In this document: piece by piece, positions 36,858 to 48,352 of the stretch
Position numbering within the stretch: the first letter of the stretch is position 1
How the letters are laid out: each line of letters begins with the position of its first letter
Assembly: GCA_903813345.2 (NCBI GenBank)
Contig: CAIIXF020000004.1
Span: 18,087,513 to 18,151,512, forward strand
Direction of reading: 5' to 3'
DNA from: Owenia fusiformis
Lineage: Eukaryota > Annelida > Polychaeta > Sabellida > Oweniidae
DNA: 64,000 nucleotides
Notes under the pieces: model-generated
The model's database searches: none
What the model saw: only the letters and a program-made list of their open reading frames with translations
Told to the model about the DNA's origin: nothing
Program-made: the position numbers and the translations under genes

Positions 36858-37043
36858 CTAATAGTTGTCGTTGTCGTCGCCATAATTGTCATTATCATAA
36901 TAGTTGTTGCGTCGCTGGGATCGGTATCTTGGTATATCGTTTCGTCGAGGACGTTGCTCCCATTCCCTGCATGTCACCGGGTATGGCCAAGATACTGGTT
37001 CCAGAGCCTTATCCGCCGATGACTCCGAGACTGCAATTTTGCA
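36858..37043 (-). pseudogene. LINE ORF1, C-terminal remnant
   Basis: An open frame enters from the truncation point and reads SESSADKALEPVSWPYPV, then RRNDIPRYRSQRRNNYYDND, to TAG at 36858-36860. The ORF2 ATG follows after 5 nt (stop, TCATC, ATG). A basic, Asn/Asp-rich end followed at once by ORF2 is the usual LINE arrangement. Everything upstream is lost to 5' truncation. Confidence 0.6.
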
Positions 37044-38083
37044 GCATAGGACATACAGCATAGACTTCATAGCATTAATATATCCACACGACATACAAAA
37101 GAATACACAACATAGACTAAATATCATTAAGTCCACGCTATAATGCACAGCATAGACTACAAAGCATAAAACTCCACGGCATAGCATAGGACATACAGCA
37201 TAGACTTCATAGCATTAATATATCCACACGACATACAAAAGAATACACAACATAGACTAAATATCATTAAGTCCACGCTATAATGCACACCATAGACTAC
37301 AAAGCATAAAACTCCACGGCATAGCATAGAACATACAGCATAGACTTCATAGCATTAATATATCCACACGACATACAAGAGAATACACAGCATAGACTAA
37401 ATATCATTAAGTCCACGTTATAATGCACAGCATAGACTACATTTAGCATAAAACTCCACGGCATAGCATAGAACATACACCATATAGACTCCATAGCATT
37501 AATATATCCACACGACATACAAGAGAATACACAGCATAGACTAAATATCATTAAGTCCACGTTATAATGCACAGCATAGACTACATTTAGCATAAAACTC
37601 CACGGCATAGCATAGAACATACAGCATAGACTTCATAGCATTAATATATCCACACGACATACAAGAGAATACACGGCATAGACTAAATATCATTAAGTCC
37701 ACGCTATAATGCACAGCATAGACTACATTTAGCATAAAACTCCACGGCATAGCATAGAACATACAGCATAGACTTCATAGCATTAATATATCCACACGAC
37801 ATACAAGAGAATACACAGCATGGACTAATATCATTAAGTACACGCTATAATGCACAGCATAGACTACAAAGCATAAAACCCCACGGCATAGCATAGAACA
37901 TACAGCATAGACTTCATAGCATTAATATATCCACACGACATACAAGAGAATACACAGCATAGACTAAATATCATTAAGTCCACGCTATAATGCACAGCAT
38001 AGACTACATTTAGCATAAAACTCCACGGCATAGCATTGAACATACAGCATAGACTTCATAGCATTAATATATCCACACGGATA
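37044..38083. repeat. 140-bp satellite array, right block
   Basis: About seven and a half further copies of the same unit. Variants with ACAAAAGAATACACAACAT occur just beside the LINE here and also in the left block, showing that the two blocks were once continuous. One CATTTAG insertion variant is limited to the right block. Confidence 0.9.
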
Positions 38084-38304
38084 TATCCATACATATTCTC
38101 CGGACCTGGTGTCCTAGGGTGTGTGGTCTTAACCGGTATGGTAAACAATATAAACCAGGAGTGGACTATGTATACTGACGGACTATAAATACGTTGACTG
38201 TTATCTTTATTTTTAAATGTATATATGTCATACTATAGTAGTACTGTAATATATACTTATTTGATATTTATCAATGAATTAAAAAACACTGTTTGCATCC
38301 AATC

Positions 38305-38378
38305 ACCTTTAGTACAGTGGTTAGAACAGTCTTCTGACTGTTGCCTAGGTGTGGATCGACTCCCACTCTATCCTGTTT
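38305..38378 (+). repeat. tRNA-derived relic
   Basis: TAGTACAGTGGTTAGAAC resembles a pol III A box with D-arm, followed by a 5-bp anticodon-like stem (CAGTC/GACTG). GGATCGACTCC at 38353-38363 matches the B box with one change, and a T run ends it. No acceptor stem can be paired, so it is a tRNA-derived SINE piece or a pseudogene. Confidence 0.45.
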
Positions 38379-38439
38379 TTTTCTTTAGCACATTCTGCAT
38401 AAAATAAAACTATTCGTTTCCTCGTTTTCATGAGACTAT

Positions 38440-39020
38440 TTTTAATATAAATGCACGTACAAGAGACTACAACTTCTAGTTAATTCTGTCCCTGGGACAA
38501 CTTATTCTTAATTTTCTAGATGTACACGTCCAAGCGGACTATATTTTCTGGTTGCCTCTGTCCCCGAGACAACTTATCCTTATTTTTCTAGTTGTATATG
38601 TCCATGGAATATGTCATCTACTTACATTTGTCTAGAGACCATAAAAACTGGGTAGTATAGTCCCATTTGTAGTATACACATTTTAGATAACTTATATTAT
38701 AATATGTGAGAATATTGCCATGCGTAATTGCACTCGATTCACTGACTTGAATCATTATTAGAACTATTAATTATACAGAGACTTCATTTTATACATATCC
38801 ATGGACATTTATAACCAGAAAATATGGTCCGGTGTGACTAGTTAGAGACCATAATTTGGTATTTAAAGTCCGCCCCGGACATCCAGTTCTATCTAGCAAA
38901 CGGACTAAAATATCTAAGGAAATATAGTCCATCGGCCTTATTATTCTAGATAATATAGTCCCGGACAATATTTTCCAGGACGTACAGCCTAAGGGACCAT
39001 ATTTAGTGCGGTCTATATAA
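38440..39020. repeat. Degenerate tandem repeat, unit about 72 bp
   Basis: Repeated blocks of the type CTGTCCCTGGGACAACTTAT followed by TTTTCTAG and a GTCC/GGAC flank. Two clear copies start near 38488 and 38560; it then decays to scattered GGACTATATTTTCT motifs up to about 39010. Confidence 0.6.
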
Positions 39021-39887
39021 ACGTTGATACCGGAAGAAAATCGTCGTCAAATTCCTTCCCCTTGGAGCAATATTGTGTATCAAAGTCCTCACCCTCGCCG
39101 CGTTGGGGGGTCTCACGCAAACTTTTGAATGGTGCATTACCAACACATATGCCATCTATTCATCTGTTATTTAGTTAAATAACAGTGACCACGTATCATT
39201 ATCTGTTAATTAGTGGCATCAATACTTTTAGGAAAGAGATGACAGTGTGATGTTCAATATTCTGGTGGATGCGATACCAGCTCTTGATTGCTCTGTATTG
39301 TACAATTCCATTATGATGGCTACGCATCTTTAAACTATTTTACCTTGGTATGATACTATCTTAAATCTTCAGTAGTATAACGAACTCAGCCCTCTATTAA
39401 CAAGTACGTGGGTATTGATGTGTATGATACTGGAAGGTGCTGCCTCCTTTAAATCACAAAAGGAGCTAACAACATGGGGTGATTGCAAATGAAAATAGGG
39501 AGGTTAAGATACACATTTTTCTAAAAACGTATACGCGAACGTGTATTATAGTCCTCTCTGGATTAGTTCTCCCATTTGTAGTGTTTACTTGGCTGATGGA
39601 GAATAAAGGTATACGGAAAATAATTGTAATAAGTCCCAGAGAAAGTGAATTAAGAGCGAGATATATTTGAAAGATTAAACGCACACGTACATGTTCTCTT
39701 AAGAAGGTGTAACTTTAACCTCCCTAATGGAGTAAAAAAAACTTGCACTACGTATTCTCAACAGATCGTATAGGTTAAGCGTGATATGAGAGAGCCCTTG
39801 AATATGCAGGCTTTAAGATGTACACTCCCCTCCATAAGTTTGGTTTACTTATTATTGGTTTACATGGGAATGGCGATTTTCAAAAAT

Positions 39888-40270
39888 TCATCAATTTTTT
39901 TTATTTTATTTTTTTTTATTTATTTATTCATATATATTTCAACATCAAATGTACAGTAAACGGGTGACACTTCTCGTGTATATTCCCGTGCTTATAATCA
40001 TGAAATGTACAGATTGGGGATCTGCTTGTGTGATGAATGCTACTATCTATGTCTGACTAAGAATGTGTCATATAATGCCCACTATGGTTATCTGAAATTG
40101 ATATTATTGATTGATAAAATATTTTTTCAATTCTTTTTTCATAATAAAAATACTTCCAGATGATGTTATTTCAATAGGTAATGAATTCCAAATTGATGGT
40201 GCAGTAAAAGATATCAAGGCTTTACCATAATTTGTTCGAATTTTGGGTTTGTCAAATTAATCATCAATTT
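39888..40270 (-). mobile_element. LINE 3' fragment with 10-bp target duplication
   Basis: The fragment 39898-40260 is flanked by TCATCAATTT at 39888-39897 and 40261-40270. On the minus strand it encodes IRTNYGKALISF, APSIWNSLP and a Lys-rich end, the typical C-terminus of CR1/L2-type LINE ORF2, with stop at 40104-40106, then a 3' UTR and an A-rich tail. It inserted into the 5.4 kb element and is therefore younger. Confidence 0.85.
40104..40260 (-). pseudogene. C-terminal end of a CR1/L2-like reverse transcriptase ORF
   Basis: About 51 codons remain after 5' truncation. The signature GKxLISFxAPSIWNSLP near the stop is characteristic of this LINE group as I know it. No RT motif is retained. 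Confidence 0.7.
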
Positions 40271-43200
40271 CCTATTCATTGCAATTGCGGAAAAAATTGG
40301 GAAAAGGTGCACGTAAGATATGGCAAGCCATTTTCAAAGGGCTATATCTTCAGTTCGAAGAATACTTTAACCACAAAAACAAAAGGTTCTGTTAGATCCA
40401 TGTCTTGTCTTCAATAAATGACAGTATGATGATAATCAAGTTGAATGGATTATCTCTTAAGCTGTTCCTAATCCAACCATCTTCACCAAATTTTCCCTAA
40501 TTCGGACGCAATTTTCACCAAAAATGCAGCATTTTATTTCAGCTTTTATGGCAAAATTACAATTTATTGCAAGGAATGATCTACCTCTAAAAAGGAAAAC
40601 TTGATTACTTTGGGATTAGGATAATCCAAAAACAATAACTTTTTTAGGCCGAATTTTTGACCTAAAAGTAGCAATTTTTTAATGAGATTAATGCACGAAA
40701 ACATTGAGCTATGTCACATGATTGATTTCCAAAAATAAAAAAAATGATCTAAATGAGATAAGCATTATCTGTTAATCCATTTGTCATTTTTACCTCATAG
40801 GCCATGACCTTAGTGTGAAGTGTATGAAAAGATGTCACTTAGAGCAACATTTAGATGTACCCTATTTCATGCAATGATGTTTATAGATAGAGTTATATAT
40901 GTTCCATAGATGGCATGATATATTCTACATGTGCTTAATACCCTGAGTGTGTATTCATTGTTGCATAATTGTGTATTATAGAAATGAGCATGAATGGATA
41001 TGTCAACATGACTGTGTCCTGTAAAGTATGTTCAGTAAAACATAAATGTGTTTATATGCACACTAGTATCTTGTTGACCTATATTCAGCACTGTATTGAT
41101 GTATAGGCCACTTATTAGGGTCATAATTCAATCATGAAGTGTAGAGGCATAGATTCCAAACCAGGAAGTATTTTTATGTCTGTCAAAATCCATTTGCATC
41201 CTAAGCATCCCTACATCTTATCCACATATGTTACTACATAATGAAACATAATAGTATATTCTTTGGTTTTACAAAGTTGTATGATTTTTGATAAGTGTAA
41301 AAGTTGTTTTTGGAGCATTTTTCTATAGCCATTTTGTAGGGGGAAAAAGATGAAAAAATGCACAATCATTTAATTTTAAGTATGACCTGAATCGATTGCA
41401 AACTTCATATTTGCACATTTGATGAGATAAATCATTTGTGTCATATTATGAAATTATTAAGGTTGCAGTCGATTCAGGTCATAGTGTATCTTTAGTATTT
41501 TGGTGATAATCAATTGAAACCAATGGCCTCTATAGGGATCTGCTGATATCCTCATGTTAAGTCAATGATGCACAGTCCCATGTAAGTCAATACAACCTTA
41601 CTGAACTAAATGGCCCCTATCTCAGCCTATATTTTCCAAAGAGTTATAACATTCTATTCTTCATGTTACACCTAAGAATTATTTATTTTGACCATGGGGA
41701 TATTATTTGCCAATAAACGCGCCTGTTCTTTTTATTGGATTGTTTTTGCTGCTTGGGATTTTTATGGAATAAACAGTTTAATGCTATGGGTTTTACCCTT
41801 TGACAATAGGTGTATTGCCTTGTGTAATTATGATATTGTCACTCGATCACTCTATTCCCTCAGTCAATACCTCGGGCTTTGTATGAAAAACCTTATACCT
41901 CGTACCCACGTACCCGCGTACTTGGGGCATGATATATTCTTTGAAGAGTTTAATTCTAAGGTTTCAGATTATTCAGATTATATGAATTGTTGGTGCATTA
42001 ATGCACTTGTAGACCTACATGTTTGAATGGCGCTATTTTGACAATCAATGAAAAACTAACATTAACAATTCTGGCTTTATTTTATGACTCTATATCTATC
42101 TATCTTTGACTAGACGAATTTCACATCTATGGATACTATGAATGTATTTATACCTCAGATAGCATTAGATTGAATAATCTTTTAGAACTTTAAAAATTGA
42201 ACCCTTCAAAACTGTATCACCACCCATGTACATGGGTATGCGATACGAATGTCACCACCTTGTAGTTTAAGTCAAATCCTGAAAAGAAAAGGTTATTTGA
42301 AGCAAGTTGAAAAATGCCTTTTTAAACTTTTTGAACTTGAGAGGTCATATGTCAAATCAAAAGTCAGATTTGACTTCTGAGAACTTGTAGGTGATTTTGA
42401 AAAATTCGGTCAATTCGAAGCAAGTTGAAAAAAATACCTTTTAGACCCTCTTTAATTTGAGGTCATTGGCGGTCAATAATTGTAAAATCTAAAGTCAGAT
42501 TTGAATTTTTTGAGACCCTGACGATCATTTTGAAAAAATGATCAATTTGAAGACTTGTTCACCTTCAAGAATGTACAGTAGTAAGAAAGAGGAGTGCATT
42601 CTTGTTGTATTGTTTTTAGAGAATGGACACTGTAAGCTATCTAAAACCAGTGTGGTACAAAATATGATTGACAGTGTTTGGCTCAATATTACACCTTGAC
42701 TGTCACATGCAGTGCACCGAAGCTGTACTTATTAAACCATTTTCAATCACCCAATAGTTGAATTGTAAACACAAAATAAATACACTTTTTAACTGTACCT
42801 TGCCTGATACATGCGGTGCATTGAAGCTGAACCAATTAAAACAACCCACTTCTCTACACATTTACCTCACAGTTAATACAAAAGAATTTTTCTAAACTTG
42901 GATCATGGGTCATTAACCCTTCCTAAGAGTCAGTGTGGGTTTTAAGTTAGATAAATTATTCGAAATGGGTCTTATGAGAACTAATAGCCTCAGGCCAAGC
43001 CCCTTTGCTATTATTTCTAATAAAACCCAGTACTCATAGTTTATCCATAACTGAATGAACGATTAGAGGATTCAGTGACCTTCTATAAAATTACAAACTG
43101 TAAAACTATAAACTATAAAAATGCTTTTGGGTTCAATGACTGCCACATGCAAATTTCGAACGGAATGCGTGACATGTGTTTTTCTACAGAAATATTTTTG

Positions 43201-43920
43201 CTTGACAATTACCAGGTAAAATGCGTATTTGCGTGACATTTTCTGTAACGCAAAAATAACTGGCGTGACTTCAAATTCTTCAGCAAATGCGTGACAAATA
43301 CGCAAATTGCGGGACAGTTGACAGGCCTGCATCTAATATAACACCATTGTAATTAAGAGCATTATTGAGTGGATTTGACCTAGGATGAAGAAACTACAAA
43401 GGTGACCATGGGCTTTGAAACCCCCTTACAAGTAGTATTCGCGAATTCAACTAACAGCTGCCAGATCAACCTACTATTTTATGGCTCATTAGATATAAAT
43501 AGCACCTGCCACTATTCATTCGTATTAAAATGAATTTGCCATCAACAGTAGGTTAAATCATCGCCTTTTACCCAACATATGACATTATGAATACTATCAA
43601 AGTGTAGTCTAATACCGAGTGAGACAAAAATATAGCCCAAACAAATTCCGCATCTGTTAAAGTGTTATTTCGCATAATAAAACCTTGTTTAATGTTCTTT
43701 CATTTTACTAAGTTTAATTATTACCACCAGTTCTAGGGGTTTTAGTGCTAGTTTAGAAGGCGTTCATTTTACTATGTCGACCTAAGAAATGTGTGACGTC
43801 ATAGTGGTGGTCCATATGGACCGGTCTAGAATATATTCTGGACCGGCAATTTTTCCCCGGGAAATTAGATATCGTTCAGTGCGTAAGATTTTCTTGCTAT
43901 TTCAGCCCTGGTCGTTAACG

Positions 43921-44040
43921 GTGGTAATAATACGAACAATATATAATGCGAACAATATAGTGACATATTGGACCTTGGGCCTTTGGCCCTCGGTCCAATA
44001 TTTCACTATATTGCCCTTAGAAATGTCGTTATTATCGACT
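43921..44040. repeat. 120-bp palindrome
   Basis: Arms CAATATAGTGACATATTGGACC and its inverse meet at GGGCCTTTGGCCCTCGG; TAATAATACGA and TCGTTATTAT extend them. Its centre style resembles those at 16477 and 24726. Confidence 0.75.
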
Positions 44041-45203
44041 CTGCCCAAATAGTCTTGGATTTTATGGCTATAAAACGAAACATGGTCCAAAATGCCAGCC
44101 TCATCTCATGACTATCTCTGAGATAATGTCAACCCCTACAACAAGTAGGAGAACAATTTCTGTGATGGTGACCTTACATTCTCAACCGACCAGTGCAGGT
44201 CTGCCTGAAGGGATGAGGCTGAAATTTGTAGAATGGCCATAGAATTGTGACCTTGAGGAATGGACCCATAAAACATGGTTAAATACAAAAAGATTTTACA
44301 TGGTAAAATTAACTAAATATGATTTCAACTCATACTGGATGAATGAGCTAATAACATTTCTTTGGATGACATTTTTTGCCTCACCCTGTGATTCATTTTA
44401 TTTTTACACTTATTCATTTCAGCCTGCCCAAACAAAGAGTCTAGGTTGAATAGCCAAAACCAGGCACATGTAATTAGAAAGAACTATTCAGTATATAAAT
44501 AGCTCTACGTGAATGACACAACTGTTTTATACACAAACAATTGTCAAGGTAAAATACAGGATTAAGGCAATCCATAAGGCTGAGTAAGTCACTATCCGAG
44601 TGTTTGAAACAGCGAAACAAATTATTCATGACACTTAGCTGCCCTCTATTTTGTAATTGTATAATATAAGTATGAAGCACCTTATAATATCAGAAAAAAT
44701 CCGAAAAAATCACGAAAAAAAATACCAAAAAGTAGGTTCATAATTAACTTTTCCCCTTTACAGTTTAAATCATGTCTGAAAGTTCAATACAACTTTGCAC
44801 TAAAAATTATTAAAAAGGCCTGCACTTTTGGTGAAAATTGCGTCTGAATTAGGGGAAATTGGTGAGGATGGGTGGATTAGGGACAGCTTAAGAGATAATC
44901 CAATCATTTTGATTATCATCCTAATGTCATTTATTGAAGATAAGACATGGATCTAACAGAACCATTTGATTTTGTGGTTAAATTATTCTTCGAACTAAAG
45001 ATATAGCCCTTTGAAAATGGCTTGCCATAACTAACATGCTCCTTTGGATGTATTGGAAATAAAGTCAAGTTATGTTTCCATCAATATTATAAGTTATTAC
45101 ATCGCAGGTTAAGTAAATAAAAATTCAAACGTAAAGAGGCTTTAACACGTAGTTCAATGGGGGAGCTAAGGTTGCCAAACTAATGGAGGGGAGTGTCTAT
45201 AAC

Positions 45204-45980
45204 ATTTTTGATTTTTTACAGCCATTCAGAAAAATTACAATTTCTCTGCACCGTGTCCAATCAAGATCGTTTGAGTACCTTTGCGTTCCTTAGACGTATC
45301 AACCCATGCAGACAGATTGCCTAAAATTACATTCGTGTGATGCGAGACTCGACATTCACCATTCATTTGTATAGGTTAAGCGTGGTATGACAGAGCACTT
45401 GAATATGCAGGCTTTAAGATGTATAACCTTTTTTTATTTTTTTGCGAGACTCGACATTCACCAGGAAAGTAGAAACATTTTGTCACCCATGAAGCAAATT
45501 ATTTTTTACTGCTTAGGTAGATGGTCAGGGATAGTTACATTGAGTTCTATCAATATGAAAACATCATGGCATCTTGATATTTCAAGGTAACTCGTTTGAA
45601 TGATAGCGGTGATCGAAATTACGATGTAAATATAAAACCGCAATGAAATATTTGTAGATTTCTTTGAAAAACTAAGAAATAAACATCACATATCGAATTA
45701 TATATGACAATGTAGTGGTCTGACTTTTTAATATCTTTTTAAATAGTGAAATGAAATTGCCCCGCATAACGCACATGTAAGTTGCTATGGCAACAGAATA
45801 CACGTACAATCATTGTTAGAAGTAATAAATATAATCCAGCAAAATGATGCCTACAATCTCATCTTTTTAATGTGAATTTGTCACAGTTAACAGTCAATTA
45901 TCCCTTTCTCCATCACTGTTTACACGTGGACTGCTGTCGATTACGTTTTGGTGGATACTTCCTCCAAGAATTTGTATCTT
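45204..45980. other. Intergenic between element and glycosyltransferase gene
   Basis: Contains an 81-bp insertion flanked by a 21-bp duplication (see next feature). The 3' UTR of the minus-strand glycosyltransferase must lie here; AATAAA on the minus strand occurs near 45430. Confidence 0.5.
45341..45463. mobile_element. 81-bp insertion with 21-bp target duplication
   Basis: TGCGAGACTCGACATTCACC plus A occurs at 45341-45361 and again at 45443-45463. The insert ends in TTTTTTTATTTTTT. Its core (GTATAGGTTAAGCG to TTTAAGATGTA) recurs at 39768-39822, next to the left tip of the 5.4 kb element. Duplication length fits LINE-mediated retroposition of a small RNA, perhaps a pol III transcript ending in U; a tandem duplication is the alternative. 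Confidence 0.5.
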
Positions 45981-47108
45981 CTACGTTTTCTTTTTTATCG
46001 CATTAAATTGAACTCTTGCATTAATAGTTGAGTTCAGTGAAATCAAAATCCATGTGTAGAGTTGTTTAGATTCAACAGTTTCGAGAAAGTAACTTACATT
46101 TCGGATACCATCAAGTTGACTCACTTCCAATGAGAAGTCTGATATCATCTTCAACTGGTGTACATTTGTAGGATTATCCTTGTCTCTTTTATGGCGCTGC
46201 ATGAAATAGGAACAATCTTCCATTTTGCACGTGTTAACTGTTATATTATTGGCTTCCAATCGTAATATGAAGTCGGTGTCCTCCCCACCCCAGCCCCAGA
46301 ACGCATTGCTATATCCGTTGACCTTTCGGAACATTTTCGGGGTCAATGACACAGCGCCACCTGTTAACCTCCAAGCTGGACGTTTGTAGTTGTACTTACT
46401 TACATGCTGGGCGAAGTGTATAGCACTGCTGTCATTCCTACAACCGTATACTGTTCTGTCATTTTCTGGTAACATGTCAACATCATGAAAAATGTAACAG
46501 TCGAACATTTTTGGAAATATCCTTGTTGTTTCGTTGAAACCGGCATTCATTAACGCTGCTTTGTTAAATATTCTTGGCGACTGTTGCTCAATGACAAATA
46601 TTCTATACGATACTCGTTGGTGTTGCAAGAAAGGATGCATGTAGCTTAAGAATTGTCTCAGATGATCTACCCTGTCTCGATATGGAATGATGATCGCCAC
46701 ATGGTGTTTTGGGTTACATCCGTTTGGTGTCCAATGGCCACCAGGATGTACATTTTGAAGAACTCTGTTCAATTTGTCATTTGATAATTGGCGTAATGGA
46801 AGAAATATACCCTTTCCAGCTTTTCTTATTGTACCTTCACAATCGGGCAAGATCTTCAAATCGCCCTTGCTTTGTTCCTGAAATATATCAGCAATTGCAT
46901 GTTTAGCGACCTCGGTGTCAACCGACGACATATTCACGATGTTTTGAGGGAGGTTTATTTTATTTATCATCACATCTGTCAAAGTTTCATTTTTCCAAGT
47001 TTCTCCGCGTGATAGTCCAGTGTATCGTAATTGTCTCAATGACATCACACTGATGATAATCACAACTGGTGTATACAAACATACCAACTTACGTAGTCCT
47101 CGTTGCAT
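45981..47108 (-). CDS. Beta-1,4-galactosyltransferase-family glycosyltransferase, intronless
   Basis: 375 residues, the usual size for this Golgi family (CAZy GT7), which adds Gal or GalNAc in beta-1,4 linkage to terminal GlcNAc. It is a type II membrane protein: a short basic N-terminus and signal anchor (LVCLYTPVVIIISVMSL, about 8-24), a stem to about 88, then the catalytic domain. Visible motifs are HHVAIIIPYRDR (135-146), the metal site DVD at 209-211, LTGGAVSL (248-255), WGWGGEDTDF (271-280) and M303/H306 in FMQRHKRDK, matching the Met and His metal ligands. The residue equivalent to Tyr289 of bovine beta4GalT1 is Leu248; in the bovine enzyme a Leu there favours UDP-GalNAc, so this may be a GalNAc-transferase. 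The coding region has no intron, although a 5' UTR intron is likely. Which paralogue it is cannot be told. Confidence 0.9.
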   Translation of the reverse strand: MQRGLRKLVCLYTPVVIIISVMSLRQLRYTGLSRGETWKNETLTDVMINKINLPQNIVNMSSVDTEVAKHAIADIFQEQSKGDLKILPDCEGTIRKAGKGIFLPLRQLSNDKLNRVLQNVHPGGHWTPNGCNPKHHVAIIIPYRDRVDHLRQFLSYMHPFLQHQRVSYRIFVIEQQSPRIFNKAALMNAGFNETTRIFPKMFDCYIFHDVDMLPENDRTVYGCRNDSSAIHFAQHVSKYNYKRPAWRLTGGAVSLTPKMFRKVNGYSNAFWGWGGEDTDFILRLEANNITVNTCKMEDCSYFMQRHKRDKDNPTNVHQLKMISDFSLEVSQLDGIRNVSYFLETVESKQLYTWILISLNSTINARVQFNAIKKKT

Positions 47109-47144
47109 TTTATCTAAATTCCAAGATGATTGAAACTAAAACGG

Positions 47145-48352
47145 TGAAACGTATGTAATGTCTGCATATATGTATACATGCATATCGAATGTTATCTAGT
47201 CACAAGATTTCACCAAATTATCCATAGAACATAGTCCAAATAGATTCTTTGATTTTGATGTTATCGTTTCTCAAATGAGCTATTTCAAAATTTTAGTACC
47301 ATCATTCCAGTTCTCACTCGATGTATTGCCAAAATCTTGATACACATTGACATTGCCTTGGCTCACCCTGTATGTTTTAAAACTAAATGTTCGTCGAATT
47401 TGAGGAGTTTCGACTCTCGATTTTCAGACAGCAATATTTCGAATCGGGACAAAAATATCGAAATGATGTCAAGTTTTAAACCGTCTCCAAGGCATGCACC
47501 CATGCACATGACTTGTGGTGATACATTTTATGAAAACCTTCTCTTTTTCACAATCTCTCGTTTACACTGGTTAAATTTCCATCCATTTAATAAAGCGTTT
47601 ATTATGTTTTGAGTTGTCGCTTAGACTAATCCATATGATGCATGTAAAGGTATTGTCCTATCGATCCCAATGAACGGGCTCATATTGTCCATGATTTGCT
47701 ATTATGGGTGTGGACTTCTATGGTTAACTCCCAAAATACAAACGTTCGAAGGTCTACCAATATTTGTTTTAACCACAGTAGTTAAAATATAATTAACTGC
47801 TTTCACCTGAAACTTCACCTTTTATGAAACAAATCAATTGAACAAAATTGAAAAGAATGAGACTTTCTTCAAACTTGAACAGTGTTCCAATTCAAACATT
47901 CAATGCCTATTCCATTGTAGTATTGCACGTATTCCTACAAAAAAAGCAAGCACTATACTGGTTGTTTTAAGGTGAATGATATAAATAAAACATAAAATGT
48001 AAAGAGTATTGAACTTTGAACAATAAGAAGGGCCGCGCAACTGTACAATTGAAAATCTTATTCAGGGTATAGTATATCACTGGCATCTGTGCTTCGGATA
48101 CAAAGAGGTTATTTTTAAAGGCCCACTTTGGGAATTTTCAACATTTTTGGGCAAAATAAAGACTTGCATTTGTATTTCATAGTATGTCCAATGTATTGAT
48201 AAGAAATTATCAAAAAATATTTTCGATCTTTCAAGCTTTATACAGTCAATATGGTACAACGAAAATGGGACTTCTGCGCATGTTAAAATTTTTCGTCAAA
48301 ACTCAACTTTTGTTCAAGTTGATACGATTGTCTTTCGAACTAGAGACTTACC
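47145..48352 (-). other. Probable 5' UTR intron of the glycosyltransferase gene
   Basis: On the minus strand a strong donor, TGAG|GTAAGT, lies at 48352/48351, and a possible acceptor CGTTTTAG lies near 47137-47145, about 30 nt before the ATG. No other gene is recognised in this stretch. Confidence 0.35.

Larger units (their letters stand above)
33102..37043 (-). mobile_element. 5'-truncated LINE retrotransposon
   Basis: It reads on the minus strand: the C-terminal end of ORF1, a complete ORF2, about 140 bp of 3' UTR and a tail of (AATTA)-type repeats at 33102-33125. It sits inside the satellite array. No target duplication is seen: left and right satellite breakpoints are about 40 bp apart in unit phase, so insertion or later recombination removed satellite sequence. 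Endonuclease plus RT plus C-terminal CCHC makes it an APE-type LINE; the clade is not assigned. Confidence 0.9.
39823..45195. mobile_element. 5.4 kb non-autonomous element with long inverted ends
   Basis: The tips CACTCCCCTCCATAAGTTTGG (left, after TA) and CCAAACTAATGGAGGGGAGTG (right) are inverse complements. Long inner arms, about 40315-40540 and 44815-45035, also match in inverse (AAGAGATAATCC, GACATGGATCTAACAGAACC). The 4 kb core has no recognisable transposase; a 112-codon frame at 41688-42026 is unrecognised and probably chance. Internal features are a hairpin with ATGACCTGAATCGATTGCA (41384-41482), a two-copy tandem block near 42240-42550 and a palindrome at 43921-44040. Tips and TA suggest a Tc1/mariner relative. 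Confidence 0.6.

Noticed and set aside
36395-37063. 222-codon plus-strand frame across the LINE 5' part
   Set aside because: Antisense to ORF2 and the ORF1 remnant, whose domain motifs are clear on the minus strand.
37297-37762. Similar Cys/Met-rich frames in the right satellite block
   Set aside because: Same repeat artefact as in the left block.
41688-42026. 112-codon plus-strand frame inside the 5.4 kb element
   Set aside because: No recognisable transposase or domain motif; length is not surprising in AT-rich repeat DNA.
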